Origin: Candidatus Bathycorpusculum fermentans
GTDB lineage: Archaea > Thermoproteota > Bathyarchaeia > Bathyarchaeales > Bathycorpusculaceae
Direction: 5' to 3'
Assembly: GCA_009787175.1 (NCBI GenBank)
Contig: WRGM01000131.1
Coordinates: 1-11,933, forward strand
Length of the DNA: 11,933 nt
Position 1 is the stretch's first letter, and each line of letters starts with the position of its first letter. The notes under the pieces were generated by a model. It was not told where the DNA came from, did not search any database, and was given only the letters and a program-made list of their open reading frames with translations. The position numbers and the translations under genes are program-made. Below are positions 1-7,201 of this stretch, piece by piece.

Positions 1-2
1 TA

Positions 3-95
3 CAAAAGTTTCATGCTAATTCTGTTGTTCCTATAAAGCGTAGTAAGAAAAAACCGTTGTCTACGTCTGATAAAGTGTTTAATCGTAGAAAGTGA
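3..95 (+). CDS. C-terminal end of an unidentified protein (partial, 5' end outside window)
   Basis: An open frame enters from the left edge and runs 30 codons to a TGA at 93-95. The other two plus-strand frames stop sooner. The visible tail is strongly basic (segments such as KRSKKK and NRRK) and has no recognisable motif. A lysine/arginine-rich, probably disordered tail is common at the ends of archaeal nucleic-acid-binding and membrane proteins, but 30 residues are too few to assign a family. It could be a chance open frame; the clean stop just before a gene-like region on the same strand makes a real gene end slightly more likely than not. Confidence 0.35.
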   Translation, partial: QKFHANSVVPIKRSKKKPLSTSDKVFNRRK

Positions 96-127
96 ACATG
101 TTATTGGCTTGGTAAAACGGTTTAAGA

Positions 128-421
128 TTGTGTCAGATCGTTATCGAAACCGCCGAAAATACAATTGGATTAGTTGGATCAAGTATTGCAATTATGATAG
201 GTATCCTATTTTGGTCCTTGATAATATTGGGTATCATAGGTATCATTGTTTTTTGGATATTAAAAGCGCAAGTAATGGCACTATATACTGCAGAATGCGC
301 AAATATCCGCGCTAGATATCAGATTGAGAAAGAAATGTTATGCGACAATTCAAAACACACAAAAAATGGTATGCGTGGCATATACGAAACAGAAGTCGCA
401 GGAAATGCAAACGCGTTTTAG
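128..421 (+). CDS. Small hypothetical single-pass membrane protein
   Basis: A 97-residue protein read from a TTG at 128; an in-frame TAA at 113-115 blocks any longer version. I do not recognise the family. Residues 14-46 form a long, almost uninterrupted hydrophobic stretch rich in Ile, Leu and Gly, enough for one membrane helix with some excess. A polar, charged tail of about 50 residues with two cysteines (positions 57 and 72) follows. The short, weakly charged N-terminus and the Arg/Lys-rich tail suggest the tail faces the cytoplasm. No strong ribosome-binding site precedes the TTG. In favour of a real gene, a hairpin with a T tail follows the stop by about 30 bases. An overlapping frame at 109-315 has no membrane logic and is taken as a shadow. 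The function is unknown. Confidence 0.4.
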   Translation: MCQIVIETAENTIGLVGSSIAIMIGILFWSLIILGIIGIIVFWILKAQVMALYTAECANIRARYQIEKEMLCDNSKHTKNGMRGIYETEVAGNANAF

Positions 422-449
422 AAGGCTACAAACAAATCTAACCCCACCT

Positions 450-470
450 AGTAAATCTCTTTACTTTTTT
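450..470 (+). terminator. Hairpin plus T-run after the small membrane-protein gene
   Basis: A perfect 6-bp stem (AGTAAA at 450-455 pairing with TTTACT at 460-465), a 4-base loop and five further T's (466-470) lie in the plus-strand sense. This is the shape of an intrinsic terminator, and oligo-T runs alone terminate archaeal RNA polymerase. It sits between the plus-strand small gene and the end of the minus-strand fdhD homologue, where a terminator would separate convergent transcripts. The stem is short and AT-rich, so it is weak. Confidence 0.45.
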
Positions 471-503
471 ATGAACTCAATAGCTAATCAAGTCCTGTTT
501 AAT

Positions 504-1289
504 TTATAGTATAATGCGTTTAGGGTGGGTGTAGATGTTTATGTGTTTTTCCCGTATGAAACCTGCTAGTGTGATATTTGCTTTTTGAGCTGATATTATG
601 CCTGAGTTTAAGACTGCTGCTACGGATGCTACTATGGGTAGTCCTGCTTTAGCGGCTTTGTATATCATGTCGCCTGGGACGCGCCCTGTGATTATTAGGA
701 AGCATTGGGTAAAATCTATTTTTGTAAGTATACCTTTGCCTATTACTTTGTCAACTGTGTTATGACGACCGACGTCTTCTGAGAAGGCTATCAGGGTGCC
801 GTCTGCTTTAAAAATGCCGCTATCGTGTAGACCTCCGGTTTTTTTAAAGCCTTCTGCTTTTTCATTTATCTGGTTGATAGCATCCAGTATTGTTTGTGCA
901 TTTACTGTCAAGTCTGATGTTACAGGGGTAATTTTGTCATCGTGTTGGTACGCGGATGTACTATTTTTTATAAGGGGTACTACTCTTGCTCCTCCACGGC
1001 GATTTTCCAATCGGCTATCTAAGTCTATGTCTGCTTTAAGTTGTATATTACAAATATTTTCTTTTTCATCTGTTGTAATGCTGTCAATTTCATCAACATT
1101 GTGCAGGATTTCTTCAGCATACAGGAATCCAGTGGTAAGTTCTTTAAATTGTGAGGGAGAGCACCAAACGATAGAGGTATAAATGTTGTTTAGAACTATT
1201 CTAAGAGGTACCTCTTCTGCTACGATATCGCATGTTTCAGTTACTGTACCCTTTAAGAGGTCAAATCTAGTCATGTCTACTTTCCGCAT
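504..1289 (-). CDS. fdhD: FdhD-family protein (molybdopterin enzyme maturation) lacking the usual cysteines
   Basis: A 261-residue member of the FdhD family. FdhD proteins pass sulfur from a cysteine desulfurase to the bis-MGD cofactor of formate dehydrogenases and relatives. Family hallmarks visible are FLYAEEIL (55-62), FKKTGGLHDSG (148-158), EDVGRHNTVDKVIG (171-184), TGRVPGDM (201-208) and the C-terminal LAGFIREKHINIYTH segment (241-255). The length is normal. The ATG at 1289 has GAGG about ten bases upstream. It follows fwdC by 90 bases on the same strand, which suggests that its client is FwdB. The oddity is that the loop expected to carry the sulfur-accepting Cys (near 95-110, NRRGGARVVPLI) contains none; the only cysteines are C20, C43, C80 and C196. 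Sulfur transfer may therefore be lost while cofactor binding is kept. The family call is firm; the function is inferred. Confidence 0.88.
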   Translation of the reverse strand: MRKVDMTRFDLLKGTVTETCDIVAEEVPLRIVLNNIYTSIVWCSPSQFKELTTGFLYAEEILHNVDEIDSITTDEKENICNIQLKADIDLDSRLENRRGGARVVPLIKNSTSAYQHDDKITPVTSDLTVNAQTILDAINQINEKAEGFKKTGGLHDSGIFKADGTLIAFSEDVGRHNTVDKVIGKGILTKIDFTQCFLIITGRVPGDMIYKAAKAGLPIVASVAAVLNSGIISAQKANITLAGFIREKHINIYTHPKRIIL

Positions 1290-1338
1290 AAACCATTACC
1301 TCAAATGTTGTTTGGTAACAAACTTGATAAATACAGGC

Positions 1339-1350
1339 AGATATAAAAAT
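1339..1350 (-). promoter_or_regulatory. Possible TATA box for the fdhD homologue
   Basis: Read on the minus strand, the 90-base gap between fwdC and fdhD contains ATTTTTATAT. An archaeal TATA element there would place the transcript start near 1315, about 25 bases before the ATG and just ahead of its GAGG site. This would let fdhD be transcribed apart from the fwd operon, although read-through is equally possible. The local AT-richness makes chance matches likely. Confidence 0.25.
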
Positions 1351-1379
1351 TGAAAGTATTTATTGTAAAAGAAGATGTG

Positions 1380-2195
1380 TTAGATGTATTTTTCGTAGCT
1401 ATTAAATGCAGGGTTTGTTGCTTTTAGGGCGAAAATTTTGCCTGTTCCTCGTTCTGCTATGTCACCGAGAAATACATAGAAGGGCCCTTGAGCGTTTTGT
1501 GTCGCGTCAACTTTGACTTTAGGTTTAATGCTATCAATTGTAAAAGTTGGCATTAACAGTGCAACTGTTCCATTTATGATAATTTTTCCACCAGTCATAC
1601 ATGCGCCTGCACGTATGTCACAGTTTTTTTCAACATAAATAGTTCCGTCTAGCATATGATAGCCAAGGTATCTGCCTGCGGAACCGTTAATTTTGATTAC
1701 TCCACCTTGCATATAGCAACCTACATCGGTACCTACATCGCCGTCAACTATTATAAGGCCGCCTTTCATACCTGTGCTAGTTCCTCTATAGGGTGAAGCT
1801 GTGTAATCTCCAGAGTTACCGTGAACTTCTATTAGACCTTTTTTCATTTCGCTACCTGTCCAGCCGCCAGAGTTGCCGTTTATTACTATTTTCCCGCCGG
1901 ATAGTTTTTCGCCTGTATGCATTCCTGCATCACCATTTATGACGATTTCACCGGTTTTCATGCCTTGACCGATGCGTTTGACTTTTGAAAAGTCACCTGT
2001 AAGTGTAATGTTAGGTGTTTCTATGGCGGTGTCTTCTGTAATGTCGAAGGCATCGTTTAGTGTTATTGTTTCTTTTCCTTCAGTGATGGGTAAGTTTTTG
2101 ATTTCTTGAATGGTTTTTCCAGCAAATACATCGGCACTTATGCATGCTGCCTGCACGGGCACGTCAAATATTCTTTTTGGCGTAAGGGTTATCAT
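1380..2195 (-). CDS. fwdC: Formylmethanofuran dehydrogenase subunit C
   Basis: A 271-residue protein of the usual FwdC length. FwdC forms a right-handed beta-helix, related to the C-terminal domain of glutamate synthase, that packs against FwdA and FwdB and helps hold the catalytic core of the CO2-fixing complex together. The repeat signature is plain from about residue 70 to 205: successive rungs of the form G-x-x-M-x-x-G-x-I-x-I-x-G, for example MKTGEIVING, LSGGKIVING, MKGGLIIVDG, MQGGVIKING and MTGGKIIING. The ATG at 2195 lies two bases after the fwdA stop, so the two are translationally close and surely co-transcribed. FwdC has no catalytic residues of its own; its presence together with A, B and D shows that the core is complete. 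No truncation is seen. Confidence 0.95.
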   Translation of the reverse strand: MITLTPKRIFDVPVQAACISADVFAGKTIQEIKNLPITEGKETITLNDAFDITEDTAIETPNITLTGDFSKVKRIGQGMKTGEIVINGDAGMHTGEKLSGGKIVINGNSGGWTGSEMKKGLIEVHGNSGDYTASPYRGTSTGMKGGLIIVDGDVGTDVGCYMQGGVIKINGSAGRYLGYHMLDGTIYVEKNCDIRAGACMTGGKIIINGTVALLMPTFTIDSIKPKVKVDATQNAQGPFYVFLGDIAERGTGKIFALKATNPAFNSYEKYI

Positions 2196-2197
2196 GT

Positions 2198-3898
2198 TTA
2201 AACACTTGCCTCTATCGCTATTTTTTCTGGAACTTTAATGTAATGATCTGTAACGGGGTAATTATCAAATTCGATAGTCCAGTATTCTTTAAATTTACTT
2301 TTTATTTTATCATCTATTCTGCAAGGCTCTTTTGTTTGCACATCAAGCCACATGGTCCTACCTGGGGTTGTAGCAACGATTTCTGCATCTTTGACAACGA
2401 TTTCTCCGTCTTTAATAGTATAGGCGGCGTTGCCAAAGGCTTTACGCACCGCCTTGTATGATTTAGAAATATCTGTTGTCTCAGGGTTTATGTTGTAAAT
2501 TGAGACATCTGCATCTGCGCCTATGCCAAGATGACCCTTATTTTTAAGACCTAACGCTTTAGCTGTTCCCGCGCGAGTAACAATGGCTAATTCATATAAT
2601 GAATATTCACGGTCTATGGAGGGTAGTAAACTTTTCTTTTGGGCTTTTTTGTTGCAGTTCTTCAAAGTTGCCTCGCGGGCTTTGCGGCTATATAGCCAGG
2701 CGAAAACTCGTGGGTAATGGAAGAATGGACCGCCGTTTGGATGATCAGTGGTCATGAACCATTTCCATGGGTCTTTTATTAGGAGAGATAATTCTAATCC
2801 TATGGACCATTGTATGGCGTTTACAGCGTTTTTTCTTTTGAAGTGGAAGGGTATTATGCCGCCGCTGGATTCAGTTTCAACGTCGCTATTTACCCATTTA
2901 TTATGACCACCTAACTCGTAGAGGGCAAACTCGAAGGGGCCATCTGCGGTCATTGTTGTTGTGTCTGCAAAGGTAACTTGTCCTATGTCGACTGTTAGGT
3001 GGTTGTGATTGTTTAGGTATTTGGATATTTCTTCTGCTCCAGATTTAAAGTGTGCCCAGTTGTCGCCTGCGAAGCTGCTAAATTGGATATGTGTTATATG
3101 TCCAACGGGTTTGTTTCCTGTGTATACGCTTTCAAGGGCTTTCATGGTATCTATAGTTGTTTTATAGTTACCGGGGACACCTAAATTGTTAGTATGTAAG
3201 TGAACTGTATGGGGCATGTTTAACATAGTGTTAACTTTTGCCATGCCGGTAATTATGTCACGGGGGGTTATGCCAAAATTGGGCACTTCATCGTCAATAC
3301 TATGAACATTACGTCCAAAGCCCCAAGATTCTAAGCCTCCGGGGTTTACAACTTTGATAGCATAGCTACGTGTGGCGCGTATCATCCAGGCTATGTGACG
3401 GGCACATTCCTCTAAGTCGCCTTTTGCAATGTTCTCTAAGGCAAACCACCAGTCACCTAGTAATGTAAAGGATGCTTTATCAATCATGGGCACATCATTT
3501 AGCTCTTCATGCGCATGCTTTGCCTTCATAGCAGCCATAGAGGGATTCATTACAGTTGTATAGCCCATTTTTGAGTAGCGATAGCCTGTAACATATGTTG
3601 TTGGAATAGAATAGCCTGTACCGCCGCGTGTTAACGCGGTTTTTTTAACAACATCTTTAACATGGTCATCTGGACGGATTAACCTGCCAAGATTCACCTC
3701 AGAGCCGGCAATGTGACTATGAATATCAACACCGCCTGCCATAACGGTTAATCCTGAGGCATCAATAACTTTAGCACTACGCTCACTGGTAACTTTTTTG
3801 ACAATTTTCCCATCTTTAAGGGCGATATCCATTTTTTGGCCATCAATGTTATTAGTGGGATCAAAAACAAAACCGTTCTTAATTAAAATCTCAGTCAT
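2198..3898 (-). CDS. fwdA: Formylmethanofuran dehydrogenase subunit A (formate-to-formylmethanofuran amidohydrolase)
   Basis: A 566-residue protein of full family length. FwdA is a binuclear-metal amidohydrolase that condenses formate, delivered through an internal channel from FwdB, with methanofuran. All expected metal ligands are visible: the HxH pair H60/H62 in GVDIHSHIAG, the lysine that becomes carboxylated (K182 in AIKVVNPGG), histidines in HLHTNNLG (H233/H235) and GHITH (H267/H270), and the catalytic aspartate D385 in TTDHPNGGP. Their retention separates it from inactive homologues. The ATG at 3898 is preceded by GGAG within the 20-base gap after fwdB. The C-terminal domain (about 430-566) is the usual composite beta-domain of amidohydrolases. 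It sits between fwdB and fwdC in one operon. The subunit call is certain; whether the cell runs the reaction towards CO2 fixation or oxidation cannot be read from the sequence. Confidence 0.97.
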   Translation of the reverse strand: MTEILIKNGFVFDPTNNIDGQKMDIALKDGKIVKKVTSERSAKVIDASGLTVMAGGVDIHSHIAGSEVNLGRLIRPDDHVKDVVKKTALTRGGTGYSIPTTYVTGYRYSKMGYTTVMNPSMAAMKAKHAHEELNDVPMIDKASFTLLGDWWFALENIAKGDLEECARHIAWMIRATRSYAIKVVNPGGLESWGFGRNVHSIDDEVPNFGITPRDIITGMAKVNTMLNMPHTVHLHTNNLGVPGNYKTTIDTMKALESVYTGNKPVGHITHIQFSSFAGDNWAHFKSGAEEISKYLNNHNHLTVDIGQVTFADTTTMTADGPFEFALYELGGHNKWVNSDVETESSGGIIPFHFKRKNAVNAIQWSIGLELSLLIKDPWKWFMTTDHPNGGPFFHYPRVFAWLYSRKAREATLKNCNKKAQKKSLLPSIDREYSLYELAIVTRAGTAKALGLKNKGHLGIGADADVSIYNINPETTDISKSYKAVRKAFGNAAYTIKDGEIVVKDAEIVATTPGRTMWLDVQTKEPCRIDDKIKSKFKEYWTIEFDNYPVTDHYIKVPEKIAIEASV

Positions 3899-3918
3899 AA
3901 GACAACAGGCTCCATGTG

Positions 3919-5457
3919 CTACATTTTTTTCTTAGGTTTTCTTGTTTGTTTTTTCTTAAGAGTCCCAGTTTCCTGCTGTGAACTACCACTGGGGGCTTGT
4001 TGGGCTTTTTTAGCTTTAATAGTTTTAACTTCTTCAAGAATGCGTCTAACTATTTCCTCATCAGTTGGCACACCTTTAGGTGCTTCAACAACTTTCTTTA
4101 ATGTTATAGCTACTGAGTCCATGCGGTAAGCTGTGCCACCCTGCTCTATACCACACCACTGTGTTGGAAAAACTACATCGCCTAATCGGGATATTGCATT
4201 CCAATCAGGATTAATAGTTATTAATGGATACTTTAACATGTTCTGAAGAGCTCCCTTTGGAAAATGAGCGCCCGGATCAGCTGAGATAACTAGTGTAGCA
4301 TCATTATCACCACGCCGCAGCAGGTCAATAGCGGTAAACTCGCCCGGATTATACTGCGGATAACCCTGTGAGAAATCTAACGCGAAAGGATACCCTGTCT
4401 GCCAAGCAAAAACAGTATTAGCCCCTGTAACATTAAAATGACCACGCATTGGTGATACAACAAATTTTGTTTTACGATTAAGATCACGTGTCAATGAAAT
4501 AGCAAGCTCTACATTTCTAAATCGGCCAACACTTTGAGTTAACCCCAAACCAAAAAAGATCGCGCCAAACTCTGCATTTATCATAACATCAGCAATCTCT
4601 TTCAGATAGTCAACAGGTACACCACCTACAGTGTCAACATCTAACTCTTGGTCATTAACTAAACAACGCAATGCACCAAAAATCTCATAATCCCTATTAG
4701 GTTCAACTTGAACAAAATAATCAGCAACCTCAGCAGTCATAGTCTTCATAACATCAAAAACAACCATTTTACGCCCATCCCTAGCTAACGTCTGCGGAGG
4801 CGCTTCAACTAGAGCAGTCTTAGGACGCTGCGGAGGCTGATAACGAACACGAGTCCGCCTAATAGCAGCAGCAACCTTTTTCTGACCCGCCCTAGCTTTC
4901 AATTTTTGCACATAATCTTTAAACTCACTCTTCTCAAAACGACCATCAGTAAACGCAGTATACCGCTCAACATGCCTTGGATGAGAACTCCAAGGATTAC
5001 ATGCCCAATAAACTATTAAATCAGCACGATGCCGAATTTGACCCAAAGTCGCCGTAGGTATACCAATTTCTTGAGTAGCCATAACAGACGGCCCATGACA
5101 AACACTACAACAGTTATCAAGAGCAGAACCTAACTCTTCAGCAAGCTCTACACCTACATGCTGCGTTTCACTTGCAGAACTAGTCCAGCCAAACAGAAGA
5201 GGATATTTTGCGTCTGTAAGAATCTGAGCCGCCTTAGTAATAGCCTCATCCATAGTTACAGGTACAAGCTTACCATCCTTGCGAACATGAGGCTCAAGAA
5301 TACGCTCTTCACTCTTATAACCATGAACCATTTTAGCCTCACAAACAGCACAACCATTCTTCATCTTGACAATCTCATTATTCTCCACAGTTACCTCAAG
5401 ATCATCACATAAGCAACCGCAGATTGTACATACAACAGAGTTAAACACTTTTGTCAT
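3919..5457 (-). CDS. fwdB: Formylmethanofuran dehydrogenase subunit B (W/Mo catalytic subunit) with unusual insert and tail
   Basis: This is the catalytic subunit that reduces CO2 to formate at a tungsten or molybdenum bis-pyranopterin centre. The N-terminal [4Fe-4S] motif is CxxCxxxC (C10, C13, C17) plus C36. The metal ligand is the cysteine of VCHGPS (C120), not a selenocysteine. Downstream are the conserved NPWSSHPRH (154-162), SPMRGHFNVTGAN (335-347) and the cofactor-binding DPGAHFP and FPTQWCGIEQGGTAYRMD (430-447) segments. At 512 residues it is about 80 longer than the family norm of roughly 430. The excess is a basic, proline-rich insert at about 176-226 and a Lys/Gln/Ser-rich tail from about 479. 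The ATG at 5457 is five bases after fwdD. Mo versus W cannot be told from the sequence; the fwd name is used by convention. Confidence 0.95.
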   Translation of the reverse strand: MTKVFNSVVCTICGCLCDDLEVTVENNEIVKMKNGCAVCEAKMVHGYKSEERILEPHVRKDGKLVPVTMDEAITKAAQILTDAKYPLLFGWTSSASETQHVGVELAEELGSALDNCCSVCHGPSVMATQEIGIPTATLGQIRHRADLIVYWACNPWSSHPRHVERYTAFTDGRFEKSEFKDYVQKLKARAGQKKVAAAIRRTRVRYQPPQRPKTALVEAPPQTLARDGRKMVVFDVMKTMTAEVADYFVQVEPNRDYEIFGALRCLVNDQELDVDTVGGVPVDYLKEIADVMINAEFGAIFFGLGLTQSVGRFRNVELAISLTRDLNRKTKFVVSPMRGHFNVTGANTVFAWQTGYPFALDFSQGYPQYNPGEFTAIDLLRRGDNDATLVISADPGAHFPKGALQNMLKYPLITINPDWNAISRLGDVVFPTQWCGIEQGGTAYRMDSVAITLKKVVEAPKGVPTDEEIVRRILEEVKTIKAKKAQQAPSGSSQQETGTLKKKQTRKPKKKM

Positions 5458-5462
5458 AACAA

Positions 5463-5870
5463 CTACTTTCCAAACTCTTGTTTTAAAAGCTCATCCAAAG
5501 ATAAAACAGGCATATCCAGAGCAGGTTCAACCTCAACAGTAAACCCTCTAAAAGTAGGCATACCTATACTATCAGTATTAGAACCACAAATAATATTAGC
5601 CCAAAGCCCACAGGGCATAAAAACCATACCAGCCATGGTACCATGAGTATACTTTTTAGCCTTAACAACAACAGAACCATAAGGCGAAGTTATCTTAACA
5701 TTAGAACCACTCTTTAAACCAAGACGTTTAACATCAGCAGGATCCAAAAAACAGACAGCAACACTATCAAAATACTCAGGCGAGCCCTTCCCTAACTCTT
5801 TACCTACGCCCTGTTCAATAGTCCTACCAGTAATTAAAGTTACACTCAACTTTTGCTCTACCACAGGCAT
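5463..5870 (-). CDS. fwdD: Formylmethanofuran dehydrogenase subunit D (molybdopterin dinucleotide-binding)
   Basis: A 135-residue protein matching the molybdopterin-dinucleotide-binding domain that, in this enzyme, is a separate small subunit completing the pterin pocket of FwdB. Recognisable features are TGRTIEQG near the start, the LGLKSGSNVKITSPYGSVVVKA beta-barrel region (start about residue 50; key pattern SPYGSVVV) and the MPCGLWANIICGSNTDSIGMP stretch (key pattern PxGxWAN...T...G.P). It is the first of four tightly packed fwd genes, with a five-base gap to fwdB. The start is uncertain. The ATG at 5870 directly abuts GGTGGGAG with no spacer, whereas the GTG two codons later (5864) has that same site at a good six-base spacing, so GTG may be the true start. 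No fwdE, F, G or H is visible nearby. Confidence 0.94.
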   Translation of the reverse strand: MPVVEQKLSVTLITGRTIEQGVGKELGKGSPEYFDSVAVCFLDPADVKRLGLKSGSNVKITSPYGSVVVKAKKYTHGTMAGMVFMPCGLWANIICGSNTDSIGMPTFRGFTVEVEPALDMPVLSLDELLKQEFGK

Positions 5871-5915
5871 CTCCCACCATTATATAAGCAAATTGCAAAG
5901 CAATATTTAAAAATT
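5871..5915 (-). promoter_or_regulatory. Candidate fwd operon promoter and strong ribosome-binding site
   Basis: Upstream of fwdD the minus strand reads TTTTTAAATATT (5902-5914), a plausible archaeal TATA box that would start RNA near 5880. It is followed immediately before the gene by GGTGGGAG (5871-5878), the best match to the archaeal 16S anti-Shine-Dalgarno sequence in the window. A second TATATAA at 5881-5887 is too close to the gene to serve as its own TATA box. This is consistent with fwdD-B-A-C having its own promoter, in addition to any read-through from the iron-sulfur gene. Confidence 0.35.
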
Positions 5916-5986
5916 AAGCAATAAAAACACAAAAACCAGTATCATACCTAAAGAAATAAAACAACACATCTACCACCTACACACAC

Positions 5987-6973
5987 TTACTCATCACCAT
6001 AAGAGGGCTCTAACCAGTTTCGCGACTTAAACACATCCTTTTTACCCAACTTTACCTTAAGTGCATCCTCATAAGGACACATCTCTACACACCGTGTACA
6101 GAGCATACACTGAGACGCACAAATTTTTCCGCCCTTCTGCTCATAAACCTCATTAACCTGCACAAGACAAACACGCTTACAAACACCACACTTAGTACAC
6201 TTCTGCTCATCCTTCTCAATATACAACAACGGCAACCCCCTAAACACCTTAAACCTATTAAGCGCAGATAAAGAAACCCCTGCAGGACAAAATCTGCACC
6301 AAACACGACGAACAAAAAACGCGCCAACTAAGGTAACAGCAACAAATGTAACAGCAAAAATTTGTCCAGGAAACGCTTCAATAAAACTTGTAATCTGACC
6401 CACATAAGGATAACTAAGGTTAAAACTACCTATAACTAACTGACCCGTCCAAGGCACAATAAATGGTACAAGAGGCTCCATTATAATACTATAAGGGCGA
6501 AAAGGCCCAGCAAATAATTTCAGCATTATCATAGCAACATCAACATTCATAGGAGGATCTATTAACCATAACACGATAGGTAAAAGCAGAAAAACCGCCA
6601 AAATTATATAACGCCCCTTATGAAGAGCCATATTAAGCCTATCTGAAAGAAGCCTATAACGAATTTTGAAAGCTTTTCTTACCACACTTTCTATATCCAT
6701 AAGTAAAGCAAATGGACAAATCCAACCACAGAAAAACCTACCTAAAAAAAGAGTTAACACAAACCAAGCTATAAACACATACAACATAGGTATAGACGAT
6801 AGAGAAAACAAAAAATATAACGCAGCAAAACCAACAGCTTGAACAACAAACCTCAAAAAAGTTACCCGCGAAACACGATTTCTCTTCCAAATCATAACAG
6901 AAAAAACACCCGCCACACCAAGCCCAATTAACACAATCAACCTAAGTATGGCACCAAGCAATACCCCATCCAT
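5987..6973 (-). CDS. NapH/MauN-like membrane protein with two C-terminal [4Fe-4S] clusters
   Basis: A polytopic membrane ferredoxin of the NapH/CcoG/MauN type. Counting from the ATG at 6973 (328 residues), membrane helices are visible near 4-29, 41-58, 61-80, 122-140 and 204-222. Both cysteine signatures of the group are present at helix ends: CGWICP (C82, C86) and CRFCP (C226, C229). The C-terminus has two full ferredoxin motifs: CxxCxxCxxxC at 259-269 and CxxCxxCxxxCP at 289-300. Such proteins carry electrons across or along the membrane to a redox partner. The frame is open back to a TTG at 7051 (354 residues), right after an in-frame stop. The ATG is preferred because GGTG lies eight bases upstream of it. 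It sits between cbiZ and fwdD on the same strand, so Fwd is the obvious partner, though that is inference. Its protein is rich in Val, Phe, Gly and Arg because its coding strand is G+T-rich. Confidence 0.85.
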   Translation of the reverse strand: MDGVLLGAILRLIVLIGLGVAGVFSVMIWKRNRVSRVTFLRFVVQAVGFAALYFLFSLSSIPMLYVFIAWFVLTLFLGRFFCGWICPFALLMDIESVVRKAFKIRYRLLSDRLNMALHKGRYIILAVFLLLPIVLWLIDPPMNVDVAMIMLKLFAGPFRPYSIIMEPLVPFIVPWTGQLVIGSFNLSYPYVGQITSFIEAFPGQIFAVTFVAVTLVGAFFVRRVWCRFCPAGVSLSALNRFKVFRGLPLLYIEKDEQKCTKCGVCKRVCLVQVNEVYEQKGGKICASQCMLCTRCVEMCPYEDALKVKLGKKDVFKSRNWLEPSYGDE

Positions 6974-7116
6974 ACCATTAACACCAGAAATAACATATGA
7001 ATACACTCTTTTTTTATTTAAAGCTTTAACACCAAAAAAAGTGAAACGCAAAAATTACGAACCCATTCATAGTGAAACAAACACTAGAGATCACTCACTT
7101 CATAAATAACTCTATT

Positions 7117-7138
7117 TTTTAGCAGCCTTTTAGCAGCC
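7117..7138. repeat. Tandem 11-bp direct repeat
   Basis: TTTTAGCAGCC occurs twice back to back (7117-7127 and 7128-7138) in the gap between cbiZ and the membrane iron-sulfur gene. It could be a binding site for a regulator of the iron-sulfur gene, whose 5' leader would include it, or simple slippage. Nothing else in the window repeats this unit. Confidence 0.6.
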
Positions 7139-7143
7139 AGTGC

Positions 7144-7164
7144 AGGTTTCTTTATAAAAAACCT
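7144..7164 (-). promoter_or_regulatory. Hairpin and T-rich/TATA-like element between cbiZ and the iron-sulfur gene
   Basis: AGGTTT (7144-7149) and AAACCT (7159-7164) form a 6-bp inverted repeat with a nine-base loop. On the minus strand the same place reads GGTTTTTTATAAAG. This could be a weak terminator for cbiZ (hairpin with T's) or a TATA box starting the leader of the iron-sulfur gene. The sequence does not decide between the two. Either way, the stretch from 6974 to 7201 holds no gene. Confidence 0.3.
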
Positions 7165-7201
7165 AGCAGAATACCTGTCGCGGTACAGACTGTGTCAAAA
7201 G

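Noticed and set aside
796..1182. Plus-strand open frame of 128 codons opposite fdhD
   Set aside because: It lies entirely antisense to a clear FdhD-family gene and gives a low-complexity Ser/Cys-rich translation with no motif.
3919..5457. FwdB as the bacterial Fhc-type non-redox subunit
   Set aside because: The N-terminal cluster cysteines and the metal-ligating cysteine in VCHGPS are present, and FwdA keeps all metal ligands, so the redox enzyme is intact.
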